Positions 22,133 to 35,220 are shown, counted from the stretch's first letter. The stretch is DNA of 64,000 bases from Caprella mutica (GCA_947561585.1 CANNZV010002479.1:40087-104086), one strand, 5' to 3'. Made by a program: numbers and translations. The notes: generated from the letters alone by a model not told the origin.

Positions 22133-25100
22133 TAGGCACAAATATAAAAATACACTGTTTGGCAAATATGGTTATGAGAATGATCGGAATAGAGGGTAGA
22201 ACAGTATATGATTATGTCCTACCCCAGCTAGTGTCACGCCAAGTATTTAGGCAGACGAGACTAAAACTTAGACCTATGAGGGTACAATCAGAAAATCAAA
22301 CAAATAGGCCTACTTTGGATACAAACACATAGGGATATAGAAACATACAATTTGGTTAGATGGTATAAACGGTTTTCTGAGAGGGTTGGTTACCGACGGG
22401 AAGTAAGCAATTATAGAAATTCAAAACCCTTAGAAGACATGTTATTTTAGAGATTTTTGTAAAAATAAATTCGTAGTTATATTCATATTTGAATTGTAGT
22501 ACATAACATATTCCCCTCACCCGATAAAAATGCAAAATGCCCTCATTTTAAATTTTAAGTAATAAGATGGCTCGGTATTCAGGTATGTGCAATATATTCC
22601 ATTTGCTCGATAGTGTACCATTATTCCGGTATATCACTTTGGCATTATTTATAAATATACAAAAGCAAACCATGTTTGGGGGACATAAATATTCCCATTC
22701 CTAACGTAGATTAATTATCGTATAATCACCCATATTGAAAGGACCGTTCCCGAGAACAACTTGCAAACTTCAAATGGAATCTACAGCTTGCCGACACTTC
22801 CGCAGTATTCGGATAGTGTACTTATTTCAATTATCATTATTATTATTAGTTGCGGTAAAAATAGATCCGCCATACGACATGACTCCTCTTTAAATAATTA
22901 CAAATTATCGAGACCAACTGTCTAGTACTGGAAATGCAATTCATACAAACCGTATTTAAAGCTCATCAAATACTAACAGGGGGCTTTTATAAAATTATTA
23001 AAACGGGAATATTTCGGGTATATGATGAACTAAAATCACTATCAAGAGAATATTATAATTTCTATTTCATTTTAAATTCTCATAAGTCCATACCAGTATT
23101 TATCAACATTAAATTCAATGGCAATACCGGATGCAATATAAGTGTGGTATCACATGTTTGAAAATGGTAATTATTAACCAACATTATCATACTAAAAAAT
23201 ATAACAATAGATTTTTACCACAAATTTTTCTCCTAACAACCAATATATTTTCTTTTACAACGTTACAAATAACGGTAAATTCAACAACCTGTTGCTAAGA
23301 TTAATATTACATAATATTAAATATTCTTTAGTCAAATTAAATATTCAATGGACCCTTTTACGGAATACAAATATTAACATAATATTGAGTGTCATATTTT
23401 TCATTTTTTATACATTTTTTTTTTTCCTAAACTATTGTTACATAAAAATATTTCTATTTCTATTCTACAACACAGTTACTTATACTATTATTAGAGAATA
23501 TTGATCAATCAAATATCGTATTGAGAATCTATGAAAATTTCATAATCAATAAAACTCCATCCTCTTTATTACAACACATTAATAATTTCAATCGATTCAA
23601 ATCTGTAGGCGAGGTGAAAACTCACAACTAATAATTTAATTAGTTTTATAATTTTAAATATACGATTTTGTGCCATTCAAATTTTGTGAGAAACTCTTTC
23701 CATGCAGTTTGAACTGAAAATTTTATAGTATTTTATGATTTAAACATAACATATTTTATAGGTAAATAGTTTCACAACCTGAAATTTTCCATCAATTTTC
23801 CACATATTCAAATTCTACTTTATCATGACTTGTTTATTTTATTGGGCAAATTATCGCGGTATAACAGGGCGTGGTAAAATTAACGTGACTGGTAAATTAC
23901 TTTACAGTAAGTCACATGCGTTATTTCCCTACCTAAGATATTAAGACCATAGCATTAACTTGTCAACTCTTAAGAAAACCATTGGATAATTACCAAGGAT
24001 AATTACATCCTCTATGGTATAACAAGAAGCGATCAATAATTATTTAATTATTTACAATTTAACGCAGAGTTATCACACGGTCTTTACACTTTTGATAAAT
24101 TTGGAACCGATATATGTAACAATTATTTAATTACAAGCCCTTTTCATTCTTCAAGTTCGATTATTCATCATTTGCCCAAATATAAACTTGCATACGATAT
24201 TAGAAAATGCAGAACATAAAATCAGTCAATGTTTACCAAATAAAGATTCCTAAATTAACCACGTGAAAATAAATAAGTAAATACGGATAGAAGACATGAT
24301 AAAATAATGGATATGAAATAAATAGTCACATAAAGAAAATCAAAATAACGAACAGATGACAATACATTAAATGTGAGTAATATACCAAAATTATTTATAA
24401 TGAATTCTCAAAAAATATTCGATTGTAAATAAGATATTTGAGATAAAACAATCATATTCCTAAAAATGTTAGTAAATATGTATTTCAATCAATTTCGAAA
24501 TAACGGCATCATGAATTAGATTTCGCGTAATCTATTAAAGATATCGAAAAAGTCGAATCAGAAAGAAAACTTCAACTAATGGCCATGTCCTACTCAATTA
24601 AAATAATTATCTATGATGCGCATCTAAGGTAATCTAATATAAGATTCCTATTTAAATTGTTCTTTTATCCTAATGATTTTCCTACTTTTTCTATTTTTTT
24701 TAAGTGCACTTCACATTATTAGGCACCTGTACCAATGGTTCTTGTGGTTCTTCATGGTGTTGGTACTCTTAACTGTGAACCTCACAGTTTTGAACAGGGC
24801 CAGCAACCACATGAGGGAAGAGGAACACAGCACTCTAAGAAGCCTGCGGTAGAACCAGCACAGACGCCAGATGTCTGCCTTTCAATGAGATGAAGCCTGA
24901 TTTGGGACATCTCTCATAGAGTTAGGGTGTAACTGGGGAAAACGACGAAGCAGAGTGGGAAACGCAGAACTCTCCAATGCGTAAATGGGGACACCATATA
25001 TTGGGAAACCATAGATGGGGAAAATATAGATAGATGTCCGGCGACTTAGCATTGAATTAAAGGAGTGATGGTAAATGAACGTTGAGACGTAAAATGAAAT

Positions 25101-26470
25101 CGAGAAACTGATTTCGATGAAACGTTTAGATTGAATTTAATAAACTGTAGTTGAAGAACCGTGAAATTGAATTTCAAGAAACACGATTTCGAGGAATTGT
25201 TACATTTTCGTCTAGGGCATTTTAGTGCATTAAATCCCTTACGATGCGATAGAAAATGAAGACTGTTGTTACTGATGTCACGATTTTCCAAAAGGCGACG
25301 CCAAGCTGAACAATAAAGTGTTGTCATGACGTCACAAGATGCGAGGGAATCACACATTTAAAAAGACGCGCTTGGAGAAAACAAAGAGTCTGTTGTCTCT
25401 TACATCGAATATCGAAATATTTTCTGTTGATAGCACATGCAATGACTGAATAATTAAATCACGGCGAAGAGAATAAAGAAGTCAATTCCCACTTCATAAC
25501 TGTAGAATTCATTCCGTACGATTATCAATCACAAGGAGAAACAATTCACTCTGGGTGTTGGTAGGTTACTCACTCACTGGGGCATTAATATTGGTAGCGT
25601 GGTACAGTCGTCCAGATGTACAATAGGTATATGTACTATCGGTTGGAGCGTGGGCACCCGAAATGTATGATGTATTAAGAATAAAATATCATTTCTAAGT
25701 AAATTCGTATCCCCAGCGCTTGCCACCAAATGTTATGATCACTTCTTGGGTTTGAGAATTGACACTAGACTTTCAAATTTTAATGAGAATATATGTGAAT
25801 TAATCCCTTCAGAACCAATTGTTTATTCCTTATTTCCATAATTCAGTAACTGATCTAATTAATGTCTATCAATTACACAGGAAATGAAAGCATGACCGGT
25901 TCAATTTTATTATAGGCACAAATATAAAAATACACTGTTTGGCAAATATGGTTATGAGAATGATCGGAATAGAGGGTAGAACAGTATATGATTATGTCCT
26001 ACCCCAGCTAGTGTCGTGCCAATTCTGACTTAAACAAGTATTTAGGCAGACGAGACTAAAACTTAGGCCTATGAGGGTACAATCAGAAAATCAAACAAAT
26101 AGGCCTACTTTGGATACAAACACATAGGGCTATAGAAACATACAATTTGGTTAGATGGTATAAACGGTTTTTTGAGAGGGTTGGTTACCGACGGGAAGTA
26201 AGCAATTATAGAAATTCAAAACCCTTAGAAGACATGTTATGTTAGAGATTTTTTTATAAATAAATAAGTATTTATATTCATATTTGAATTGTAGTACATA
26301 ACACCTTCAAGACATTCATTGTACGGGCATTCAGCAAAAGAAAAAGTTCGCCAAGACTTCCTTCGCCACTACAGTGTGCAGAAAGGACGAGAGCAAGCTC
26401 ATTACCAGCTTAAGCAATTCATCAGAGTGAATGTAGAATTTTAAAAGAGCAGATATGTGCTCAAAAAGCC

Positions 26471-26793
26471 CTAATGCTCATTTTTGTTCAACTAGATTCT
26501 CGTCAGATATTACCCTAACCAGATTCAATAAATCCAAGTCCAAATCATCAATTTTATATATAGAATGTAATTTGTGGAATGATATCAATAGTAAAAACAA
26601 CAACTTATATAATGTGTTTCAAACACGTTTTAAACGAAATCTGAATTCAACTGTGTAATTTTTCTTTAGAAGCTTAGCAATTTTAAATTTGTTATAGATT
26701 TTTTTTGTGATTTTCGTACGATATACGTAGAATGTTTTTTTATCATGTCTCCTATTAATAAAAATTGTATTTCTTATAATTTTAATTTATATA
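26471..26793 (+). mobile_element. 3' end of a non-LTR retrotransposon inside the transposase (A)
   Basis: It encodes TRFSSDITLTRFNKSKSKSS, then LWNDINS and FKRNLNS before a stop. This is the usual C-terminus of LINE reverse-transcriptase ORFs (R..I..PR...S...LWN.L...FK..L). An AT-rich 3' UTR follows. The reverse-transcriptase core is missing, as in a 5'-truncated insertion. Unit B: 48301-48625. Confidence 0.6.
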
Positions 26794-26808
26794 GGTTGCC
26801 CAAGAAGC

Positions 26809-26896
26809 GAAAAGCTTAAATGGGCCGAATTTGTGTTCCTTATTATAGGAGCAGAGTTGTGCCCGTAGCTCTGCTCCCAATTGTAAGGGCCATTTC
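26809..26896. repeat. Small foldback (A)
   Basis: aaatgggcc...ggagcagag is followed by ctctgctcc...gggccattt, an imperfect hairpin of about 90 nt between the LINE tail and the transposase remainder. The inner stem GGAGCAGAG/CTCTGCTCC is perfect. Confidence 0.6.
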
Positions 26897-27954
26897 GTTT
26901 CAATAAATAAAAAAAACAGCCGTGTACCAAAAGGAGAGCAGAGAATTTGAATGAGCTGAAGAACATGATGGCCGAAAGTGACCTGTTATCTCTACGGCAA
27001 GCCGCACCAAATTTGTCCGTCAGTGCTACTTTTGTATGGAGGATGTTAAGATATGATGCGAAAGCCAAATTCTATAGAATTACTTCGGTACAACCTCTTA
27101 CAGCAGCACACAAAGAAAAGCAGCGACAGTTCTGTGAATAGCTCCTTGAACAGGAAGAATATTTTGTGCAGAGGGTAATCTGAACGGATAAAAAAATTGT
27201 ATTGCGCCAAAAACCTCATCGAAAAATTGACTTCAAGTGATCTACCTCAAACCCCAGTGAAATGATTGAAACCAATGATAGGAATGGTGCAAAAGGAATG
27301 ATCTTCGTAGCGATTGTCGATGGAAAAGTTCCGATTGTTCATACATTTATCACTAAAGATTGCCGTTCAGTTTCCTAGACTGGTGCCAGCTGTCTAGAAC
27401 TGCTCAAAGACACAGATTAGCCAACTTTCCGTCCCACCGCTGCAAGCAAAATTTATGGTGGATGGATGATGGTGCTCCACCCCACTTCACTAATTATGCT
27501 ACAGCGTTCTTTCTTGAGAAGTTTCATGGACGGGTTATCAGCAGAAGAACATATAGAATCTGGCCAGCCAACAGCCCTTATATCAATCCACTGAATTTCC
27601 ACTTCTGGTCTGCATCTCAACGAAAAGTTTAACTACACAAGCCACAAAACATCAAGAAATTTGTGCTAAGCATCCGAAATTTTGCAGCATCTTGTGATCA
27701 AAGAACAATCAAGAAAAATGCTGCAAACGTGTTGGAGAGAGTAAGGCTATGTCTCAAAGCCGGCGCAGGGGCACTTTCAGCACCTTCTGTAAAATGGCCA
27801 TTGGAACTATATATGCCTTTGTTTTGAAACTGTCGGGATAAAGAACAAAAGTTCCACTAATAAACTTTCAACAAATATTTGATTTAACTCCTTCAGTACC
27901 ATGCAAAATAAACTTATGCCTATTACAGAATTGGCAAATAAGTGAAACACACTG

Positions 27955-28313
27955 TAAGTGAAATATATCCCTGTATTCTAGTCAGACAGTCACTGATTAA
28001 GAGCACTCTGTAAGTTTATATATACACCCTACGCCAATAACTGGTATTTTCAAGTAGGAAAATATAATAGGCAGAACAGTAGGCCACGCATGTTTAGCAA
28101 AACAATAGCAATGCTCACTTGGCTATACCCAGGTAACATGACAATATATCCGGGAACTCCTTGAAGTACCGCACCTCCGCTTCTCAGGGTAAATAAAAAT
28201 TGGTCATTTTTTCATATATCTCTGGCTCGAATATATTAAGCTTAAAATAATTTTTTGTCAATTCATATAATGAATTGTGACAAGTTAGCCAAAAATTACA
28301 TTCAGTCTTCTCT
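27955..28313. other. 5S upstream spacer, unit A end
   Basis: No gene. The last 110 bases (from caggg at about 28186) are conserved before all three complete 5S genes. They may contribute upstream 5S promoter elements, but no individual motif can be assigned. Confidence 0.5.
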
Positions 28314-28432
28314 GCCAACGGCCATATCACGTTGATTGCACCGCTTCTCGTCCGATCAGCGAAGTTAAGCAACGTTGGGTCTGGTTAGTACTTGGATGGG
28401 TGACCGCCTGGGAACACCAGATGCTGTTGGCT
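28314..28432 (+). rRNA. 5S ribosomal RNA
   Basis: A 119-nt gene from GCCAACGGCCATATC to GATGCTGTTGGCT, followed by TTTT (pol III terminator). The internal control region is intact: gaagttaagcaacg and gatgggtgaccgcctggga. It differs from the copy at 50854 by two substitutions in the 5' arm (CATATCACGTTGATTG versus CATACCACGTTGAATG). 5S rRNA is part of the large ribosomal subunit. Confidence 0.95.
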
Positions 28433-29766
28433 TTTACACTTTTTGATCTAATTAACTAAAGTTTACAAATCCGTCAAATTAATTTAAATTGTAATAACCA
28501 ATTTAAGTTTTAAAAATTGATTTCAGAAACCAATTATTTAGAAAATGAAAAAATAAGTTTTTAAATGTATTGTCCAATCTATACCACAAAAACAGCTTGG
28601 AGACCTGTCACTATTGATACCTTAGAATAGATTTCAAAATAATTCATTCATGTAAATGCATAGGAGCTATATTTGAGATATTATGCTTAAATTAATGTAG
28701 CTGCCGTATATTTGGCAATTTTAAAATTCAATTATTTGTTTATTAAAATTTTTTACTATTTAATAATTGAAAATCATTTCGTTATAATTTCGTGAATTTT
28801 AATAAATAAAAATGCTATTTTAATGGCAGTATTTCAATTTTGAAGAGTGAATGATTTTATATTTACTCAAAGCGATCACGCAATATATTTATAAATAACG
28901 TCTTCTTCAATAAGGGAGATGTTTTCTTCGTTTATTTTAGTTCTCATTCATTAGTCTATACTGCCAATTTTTTAATATAGAATTTAAAAATTTGTTTCAT
29001 ACTGCAAATGGAATTAAGGTTTATTTCACATTAGAAAATATAGTTGGTGTAGTTGAATAAAATAAAATAAAAGACGAATAGAACTTGATTGAAATAAATT
29101 ATATGATGTAATTTGAGGAAATGACTATTTGAGGAAAGGTTATAAGTAACTAGAAACAATAAAACAAAAATAAGTAGCTAAGTTTAATAAATTAAGAAAA
29201 TTTTAATTAGTGTCACCGCTACAGCGAAATTCTTTCATGTTAGAAGGAGACTGTGACACTGAAACTACAGATTTGATGTTTAATGGAATAATAGTTGTAA
29301 TACCGGTAGAACATCACCATTACGATAATGTTGTCTGATTAACTATTAAAAATGTGAAGATCACAAGAAGATATAAACTAAACAAAATTTGAACATTTAT
29401 TAGCAGGTGACACCGAAATATGCAGACATGAAACAATAATGAAAGCGTACGTTAATTAAAAAAAATTTCTGTTTAAAAAGACAATATTTTTCCATTAAAA
29501 AAAATTACTATATTTACTAAAAAGTTAAATTAGGTATTAGATATAAAATCTCAATCCTAAATTTTATCCCATATATTCATTCATTAATGATAATTAAGGC
29601 TGAAATTTAAAATATAGAACTATGTCTCTCTAAAAAAATCACAAAGAGTTGAATCATACCAGACAGATGAAAGACTAAATTCTAAATTCAAATCTTTAGA
29701 AAATCTAAAAAATGAAGATAATAAGCACAGTTTCAGATTTACAAACTAGACTACAAAGTAAAATAT
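28433..29766. other. 5S 3' spacer and Hsp70 downstream region (B), no gene
   Basis: Matches 3596-4933. The open frame present in unit A near 4374 is stopped here by GTCTGA near 29333. Confidence 0.6.
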
Positions 29767-31351
29767 TCAGTTTTTTAACTCCACCGAAGCCATTTCACTT
29801 GTCATTCTATCTATTTCTTGCTGACTCAGCCTTCCTTTGTAACTCTGAATAGTAATCTGGTTGGTACTTTTAGATTTAGGTTCTATGGCAGAAACGTGCA
29901 AGATGCCATTGGAATCTACTTCAAAGGTGACGTCCATTTTTGTCTCTCCAGCAGGAGCTAAAGTGATATTTTCCAAAATAAATTCCCCTAGTACATTTGT
30001 GTCCTTTGAATATTTGGATTCTCCTTCTTGAATTGTGACTGTGATTCTTTTTTGAAAGTCAGATTTAGTTGCAAATCTTTCAGTTTTCTTCACAGGAATG
30101 CTACAATTTGTTGGTACAACTATAGATTGTATATTATCAAAGGTAATATCAATTCCTAAAGCCAGTGGAATGACGTCATTAACTTTTACCAAGCTAGAAT
30201 CAAAGCTCATTTCTGCAGCCATAATAGCAGCTCCACAAGCCACAGATTCGTCAGGATTCAGAGATTTTTTCAATTCCTTACCATCGAAAAACTCCTGAAG
30301 AATGCTCTGTATTTTTAGGATGCGAGTTGATCCTCCAACGAGAACGACTTCATGAATATCCTCCTTTGATAATTTAGATGCTAATATAGCCTTCACTACC
30401 GGAGCAAGAGTGTACTCAAACAGATCGTCACACAAGTCTTCAAAACGACTTCTCGTTATTTCCAAATTCACATTAAGATTCATTTTAAAGCTCTCAATCT
30501 GTATTCTCTGGCTTTTCCAAAATGCTAAATTATGTTTAGCAATTTCACACTTCTGTTGAATGGTGGCCATTTCATTGTCATCTTTAGATAGATCTACACC
30601 TTTATTACGTTTCACCTGTTCTACAACATACTGAACTAGCAAATTATCAAAATCTCGTCCTCCAAGATCACTATCACCACTCACAGCTCTCACATCAAAT
30701 TTATTCCCTTGTATTGTGAGAATGGAAACATCGAACGTGCCACCTCCCAAATCGTACACTAAAATGTTCTTTTTATCTTTTACTTTCCCGAATCCATGAG
30801 TAATTGCTGCTGCAGTGGGTTCATTTATTAGTTTTAACTTCTCAAACCCAGCAATTTTGCCAGCATCAATGGTAGCTTGACGCTGGGAGTCGTTGAAGTA
30901 AGCAGGAACTGTTATTACTGCTTTCGTAACATTTTGGTCCAGATAGAAACTAGCGAAATCTCTGAGATTTTTCAGTATGGAAGCAGATACTTCTTCAGGA
31001 GAAACTAACTTTGTACCAGATTCATGAGTTACTCTGATTTTAGGTTTACCCTCAGTATTCACAACTTCAAAGGGCCAAGTAGACAATTTTTTGGTAACGG
31101 CAGGATCGGTAATTTTCCTACCAATCATTCTTTTAGCATCGTAAACGGTATTTTTTAGATTTGATGAACACTGCATTTTTGCGAAGTCTCCAATTATTTG
31201 TTCATCATCACTGTAAGCCACATAAGATGGAATTATCCTTTTACCGTGTTCATTAGCGATGATCTCAACATGGCCATTTCTGTAAACTCCAATGCACGAG
31301 TTTGTTGTACCCAAATCGATACCAACAGCGTAGTCTGGTGGATTTCCACTC
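29767..31351 (-). CDS. Lidless Hsp70-like protein, last exon (copy B)
   Basis: Same exon as the gene at 4934, uninterrupted, with the same splice acceptor before 31351 and the same early C-terminus after GRLSQQEIDRM. ATP-binding motifs are retained (IDLGTTNS, DAKRMIGR, DLGGGTFDVSI). It differs from copy A at about 34 of 515 residues by hand count. These include STRIPK to STRILK in the third Hsp70 signature (the signature proline is lost) and a cluster between ALGID and VTIQEGE in the beta substrate-binding domain. Both copies being open suggests each is, or recently was, under constraint. The first exon is not identified here either. Confidence 0.92.
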
Positions 31352-31626
31352 CTGTAAATGATAAAAAAATTAGTGAAACTCTCTTACTAACTGTATAAGC
31401 CTTTCGTAAGTGTACTTTGACGAAGATGCAGCGTTATATGTCATCGTAGTTTTATCAAATGATTAGGTTATGTTTTTACACAAAAATAACTATGCTATAC
31501 TATTTACGTACAAATATTCGTCATTTTATTGCAATAAAAATTTCTTTCAAATAGTTTACTAGCCATTGTTTTTTAAGTATTGCACACAGAAATCAATAAA
31601 CCTAGAGTTTGAGAAATATGGTTGTC

Positions 31627-32582
31627 AAGGGGAATCACTTCCCGCCGGACTTTTCCCCGTCACACTTTTCCCCACCGGTCTTTTGCCTGTCAGATATTTT
31701 TATTTAAACTCTGGAATATAATTTAATATTGCAAATTTTTATTTAATTTTCGAAAAAAATTGTTTAGAATAAAAATATCCGTTGCAGTGAAATTGTCTGA
31801 AGATGTCAGTAATCGCAAATAACAGACCTCTTTTGAATTTTTTTGTCCTTGTTTCAAATGATATTGCTGCGTTATAATAGGTCACTACCAACTACTTCAA
31901 CCGAACCCGTTTTATATTTATTACTTAGATATTTGTTTTCATTGGAAAGTTTTAGAGAAAATGTACGATATTATATTAAATCCTCTTCAAATCTGACTAT
32001 TAGAAAAGTCTTGATTTAAAGATACATATCTACACTATAACTTATGTATGTATTAAACCATTGTAAATTCTTTAAGGTATAAATATTATATATGCATAAT
32101 AGAAAAAAGGACACTATAAAAAGAGGCCAATATTAAGTATCTATAGTAGGTTTATTAATTTTGTAGTATAAAATTTTGTCAAATTAATAAAATACAATTA
32201 ATTTTATTAGTATAATCTTGAAAAGGAAGTAAAGATAATAAAAATTTACTACCTATATGTATAATTATAGAGCTGAAATAACTGAATTAATCGTAGCTGC
32301 TTAGAATAAGTTGCAACATTTGGCAATCCCTTATTATTGCCATTATATTTTGAACTTTGTTGCATATCTTAATTACATCCAAATTTACGAAGCACAGTCT
32401 TAAAATCAAAACGACCGATACGGAAATCAAACTTAAAAATAAGAGTGTATTACTTAGAAAGTCTGTTAATTAAATATGTCTTCTAATGAAAAATTATTGG
32501 TCTTATCAAAATTATACCTAAATAGCCCGAAACATTAATGTTTCCTTCAGCGGGGAAATGTCCGGCGTGGAAAAGTCGGGGG
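31627..32582. mobile_element. Candidate inverted-repeat element with CCGCCGGAC ends (B)
   Basis: Counterpart of 6757-7705. The right end has tccggcgtgg instead of tccggcgggg. Confidence 0.5.
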
Positions 32583-35220
32583 ATATGTAAATACGGATAA
32601 GTTAGTCTTTTTTCAATTATATAGGTTACATTTCATAAATAATCTATTCAATCATGATATATTAGTCCTATTTAGTAGAGTGATCTTGTAACTATTTAGA
32701 GCTTATTAATGATTTTTTTAAATTAATAATCTTTAATTATTTAATTACTACTTTAAAAACATGGTATGTACTGAATGCTTTTTTTATTAACATGGCTTTT
32801 ATAATCCACCTAAAATGGCTCGGTACATTTTTCTCATTACAGACCAGATTATAATAATCACAATGATAGGAAGGAGAAAGGAAAGGACTGATAAAAAGGA
32901 AATAAAAAGTGATGGAAAAATAGAAGTTTTGGTTAATTGACTTCCTTTGTTATTTACTTTGACTATAAAAGGTCCATAAAAAGTCACTTACAAACACATA
33001 ATTTAACAGGTTTAACATTGCCATTAAAGTGCAGTAACCCTCAGTACGAACTATTTCTCTCTTGTTGATAAATCGATTGAGAAACATTAATGATAGAATA
33101 TAATGATATGTCAATATATATTTTAAAAAATTCGATTCAAAAATTATTTTAATTAATTCGCAACTGCAGCGCCATCTTCTGATGAACATCTTATGATCCT
33201 TGGTACCACAAATGATAGCGCGCATGTGCACGAATCCCTAACTTTTCACTGTTTGTTTGTATGTTTTTATTCACGTTCTAGCTTACCTTATATTAAATTT
33301 AAGCTTATATCATATTCAATAGGTAATCTTAATAATTTTCGTGTAGTATATTGGCTCGAGTGCAGTAATTGTTTGAAACTCTTTTGAAAGACAGCTGGTT
33401 ATGTAAACAAACAAATCGCGTCGCCATTACTGCCGGGGCGGTTAACATGTCAGCTATATGGCAATGATGCATATAATTATTTACATTTTTCTGACTGTTC
33501 GCTGTATTTCAGAAGAAAGAATATCTCATGAATAGTACTAATTACTAACAACATTAATAAAAGTACCAATGTTTTATAGGTAGGTTTACTGCCACTATAT
33601 GACAGTTATAAGCAGTGTGAGATATATAGAAGATATATGTACATATACTGTATAAGTAATATAGGCAGGGACGCAGGGTACCATCGAATAAAAAGGTTTG
33701 AAAACTAACTATGCCTATAATTAATAAAAGTTATCGGAAAAGGAGATTTGATAACAGTTTCTATATAAATATATAACTCGTTAGTATTATTATCTACAGT
33801 GTTTAATATTTATCTACTCTTAGAACCAGCTTACTTTCAACTAATTCTTTATATAAATTAGATTACGGAGCAAGTTATGACACACATATATGTACCATAT
33901 TTCATCATGCAACGTATCGTATGATAAATAATGCAAATACTGAAATAAATAAACACAAGTACTAACATAAATCAGAGTCACTGTGATGGTGTTAAGCTAG
34001 GTACTATAAGTGAATATCCATTATTAATATTATGAATTGTGTAAAAAATCAACGTATAATAAAGAAGGTACTTTTTTCTGTGTTAGAAGATACATAATGA
34101 AAATAGAGTTAGGCAATATATAGACATAGTTAGCAATATTTAAAAACCTATTTATTTATAAATAACTAAACAGAAATGACTTACATTTTCAATTTATTCC
34201 TCCAATTCTTGTATCGTCTCACTAACTCCTTCTAGATCTAATTACTGCTCAAGGAAGTCAGTAACTGCTGTATGGACAAGAATCACTAGAGAACTGAATG
34301 CTGTTCGTAACATTACCCACTGATACACAGACAGTTTTATATTTAGTTAGACATGTAACGTACGATGCCAACATGATGCAACATATAAAATGTTCCTTTA
34401 GAATTTAGAGTCAAGTTATTAGGTTCAATTTGGTAAATTGGTTTGATAAATAAGGATATCAGTTTGTTGTGAGTATTTTGATATTTCAACAATCACAATT
34501 CTGTCTTATTGTTGATTTTCTCTGACTATAGAATGTCTGATAGTCGTTCTGAACATGTATACGGATAGACTCTTAATAGAAACTGTTGCTGATGTTGTGC
34601 ACTGAACGTATTGGTTCGTATGTACGTTATTAGAGCAGTAAATTGTAGACGATTTGTTGATTAATGAAATAATGTGCGAATGATTTATTATTGTTAATCA
34701 TAATACATTGATTTTAGATTTTAATTTATACACATTAATGTAAGGCTTAATTTAACTAAAATTCTTTATTTCAAAATTAATAATTGTACCCAACCTAATC
34801 AATTACTTTTCTCAATTTAATTAATATCTGCTTAATATAGGTACATCATTTCATTCAGAAGAATTTGGGCAAATATGTTATAAAAATTCACATAATATCT
34901 TCTTCAGATTATCATTGACAGCTTCAAGTTTTCTTTTCACAAATTGTCTCAGAAAACGATGTTAGCTATAACTGCTTTAAATCTAGCCAACTATTGTGGT
35001 GTCGGAGTAGATTTTATGTCGCTTTCTCTAAATTATTTTTCGACGAACATATTGATATATATTTGATATTTAATGTTTTCTGTATTTTTATGATGTGTTT
35101 TTGAAGTTCTTTGCCAGAGTATGAGATTAGATTTTACATCAAATAGCTTAATTAGGTCTATCACTTATCACTGTTAGTCTGTTACAGAAGTCATGATAAA
35201 ATAACGAGTTCTATAGAGTA
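32583..35220. other. Non-coding stretch, unit B
   Basis: Equivalent to 7706-10855. It contains the empty site for the TTAA MITE (ctactttaaaaacatgg near 32749) and the partial satellite word at 33971. A minus-strand frame at 32950-33231 is longer here than in unit A because of indels and is not supported. Confidence 0.5.
33971..33988 (+). repeat. Partial satellite monomer inside unit B
   Basis: Identical to the word at 9651. Confidence 0.6.

Larger units (their letters stand above)
20414..26303 (-). mobile_element. Non-coding LTR element nested in the mariner copy (A)
   Basis: Two direct LTRs, 20414-22508 (567 bp after removing the element at 20607-22132) and 25731-26303 (573 bp), begin TGTTATG and end CATAACA. 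They are flanked by a 4-bp duplication, CCTT. Orientation is inferred as minus: next to the 25731 LTR the minus strand reads TTTGGTGGCAAGCGCTGGGG, which looks like a tRNA primer-binding site, and next to 22508 it reads GGGTGAGGGGAATA, a polypurine tract. The 3.2-kb interior has no gag or pol; a 103-codon minus frame near 25046 has no recognisable domain. It would depend on another element's enzymes. Confidence 0.85.
26304..27826 (+). pseudogene. DD41D mariner-like transposase remnant (A)
   Basis: This is a cut-and-paste transposase. The N-terminal helix-turn-helix piece is in 26304-26470 (KVRQDFLRHYSVQKGRE to RYVLKKP), broken by a stop. The rest resumes at about 26880: LRQAAPNLSVSATFVWRML, QRQFCEWLLEQ-like, TDKK (first Asp), GMIFVAIVDGKVPIVHTF, WWMDDGAPPHF (second Asp), RVISRRTYRIWP, NSPYINPLN, then SIRNFAASCDQRTIKK to the C-terminus near 27826. 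The third acidic position is Asn (PLN); 41 residues separate it from the second Asp, fitting the DD41D group. Several stops and frameshifts, most shared with unit B, show it was dead before the duplication. Confidence 0.85.
20256..27954 (+). mobile_element. Degenerate DD41D mariner-like element split by nested insertions (A)
   Basis: The left end CAGTGTGTTTCACCTATTTG (after TA at 20254) is the inverse, with one mismatch, of the right end caaataagtgaaacacactg (before TA at 27955). Between them lie 158 bp of the element, an LTR element (20414-26303), a transposase N-terminal piece, a LINE tail, a small foldback and the rest of the transposase. Removing the insertions leaves an element of about 1.4 kb, normal for mariner-like elements. 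The whole arrangement is shared by unit B. Confidence 0.87.
3578..28432. repeat. Unit A of tandem segmental duplication
   Basis: The sequence from the 5S stub to the end of the 5S gene at 28432 recurs in the same order at 28433-50263, with only scattered substitutions and small indels. The larger differences are insertions present only here: the MITE at 7875-8435, about 1.1 kb at 11761-12893, and the TA-flanked element at 20607-22132. The spacing between matching points falls from 24.8 kb at the Hsp70 genes to 21.8 kb at the 5S genes for this reason. Confidence 0.95.

Noticed and set aside
25046..25357. 103-codon minus frame as a gag protein of the LTR element
   Set aside because: No zinc knuckle or capsid motif, and unit B breaks it into two frames.
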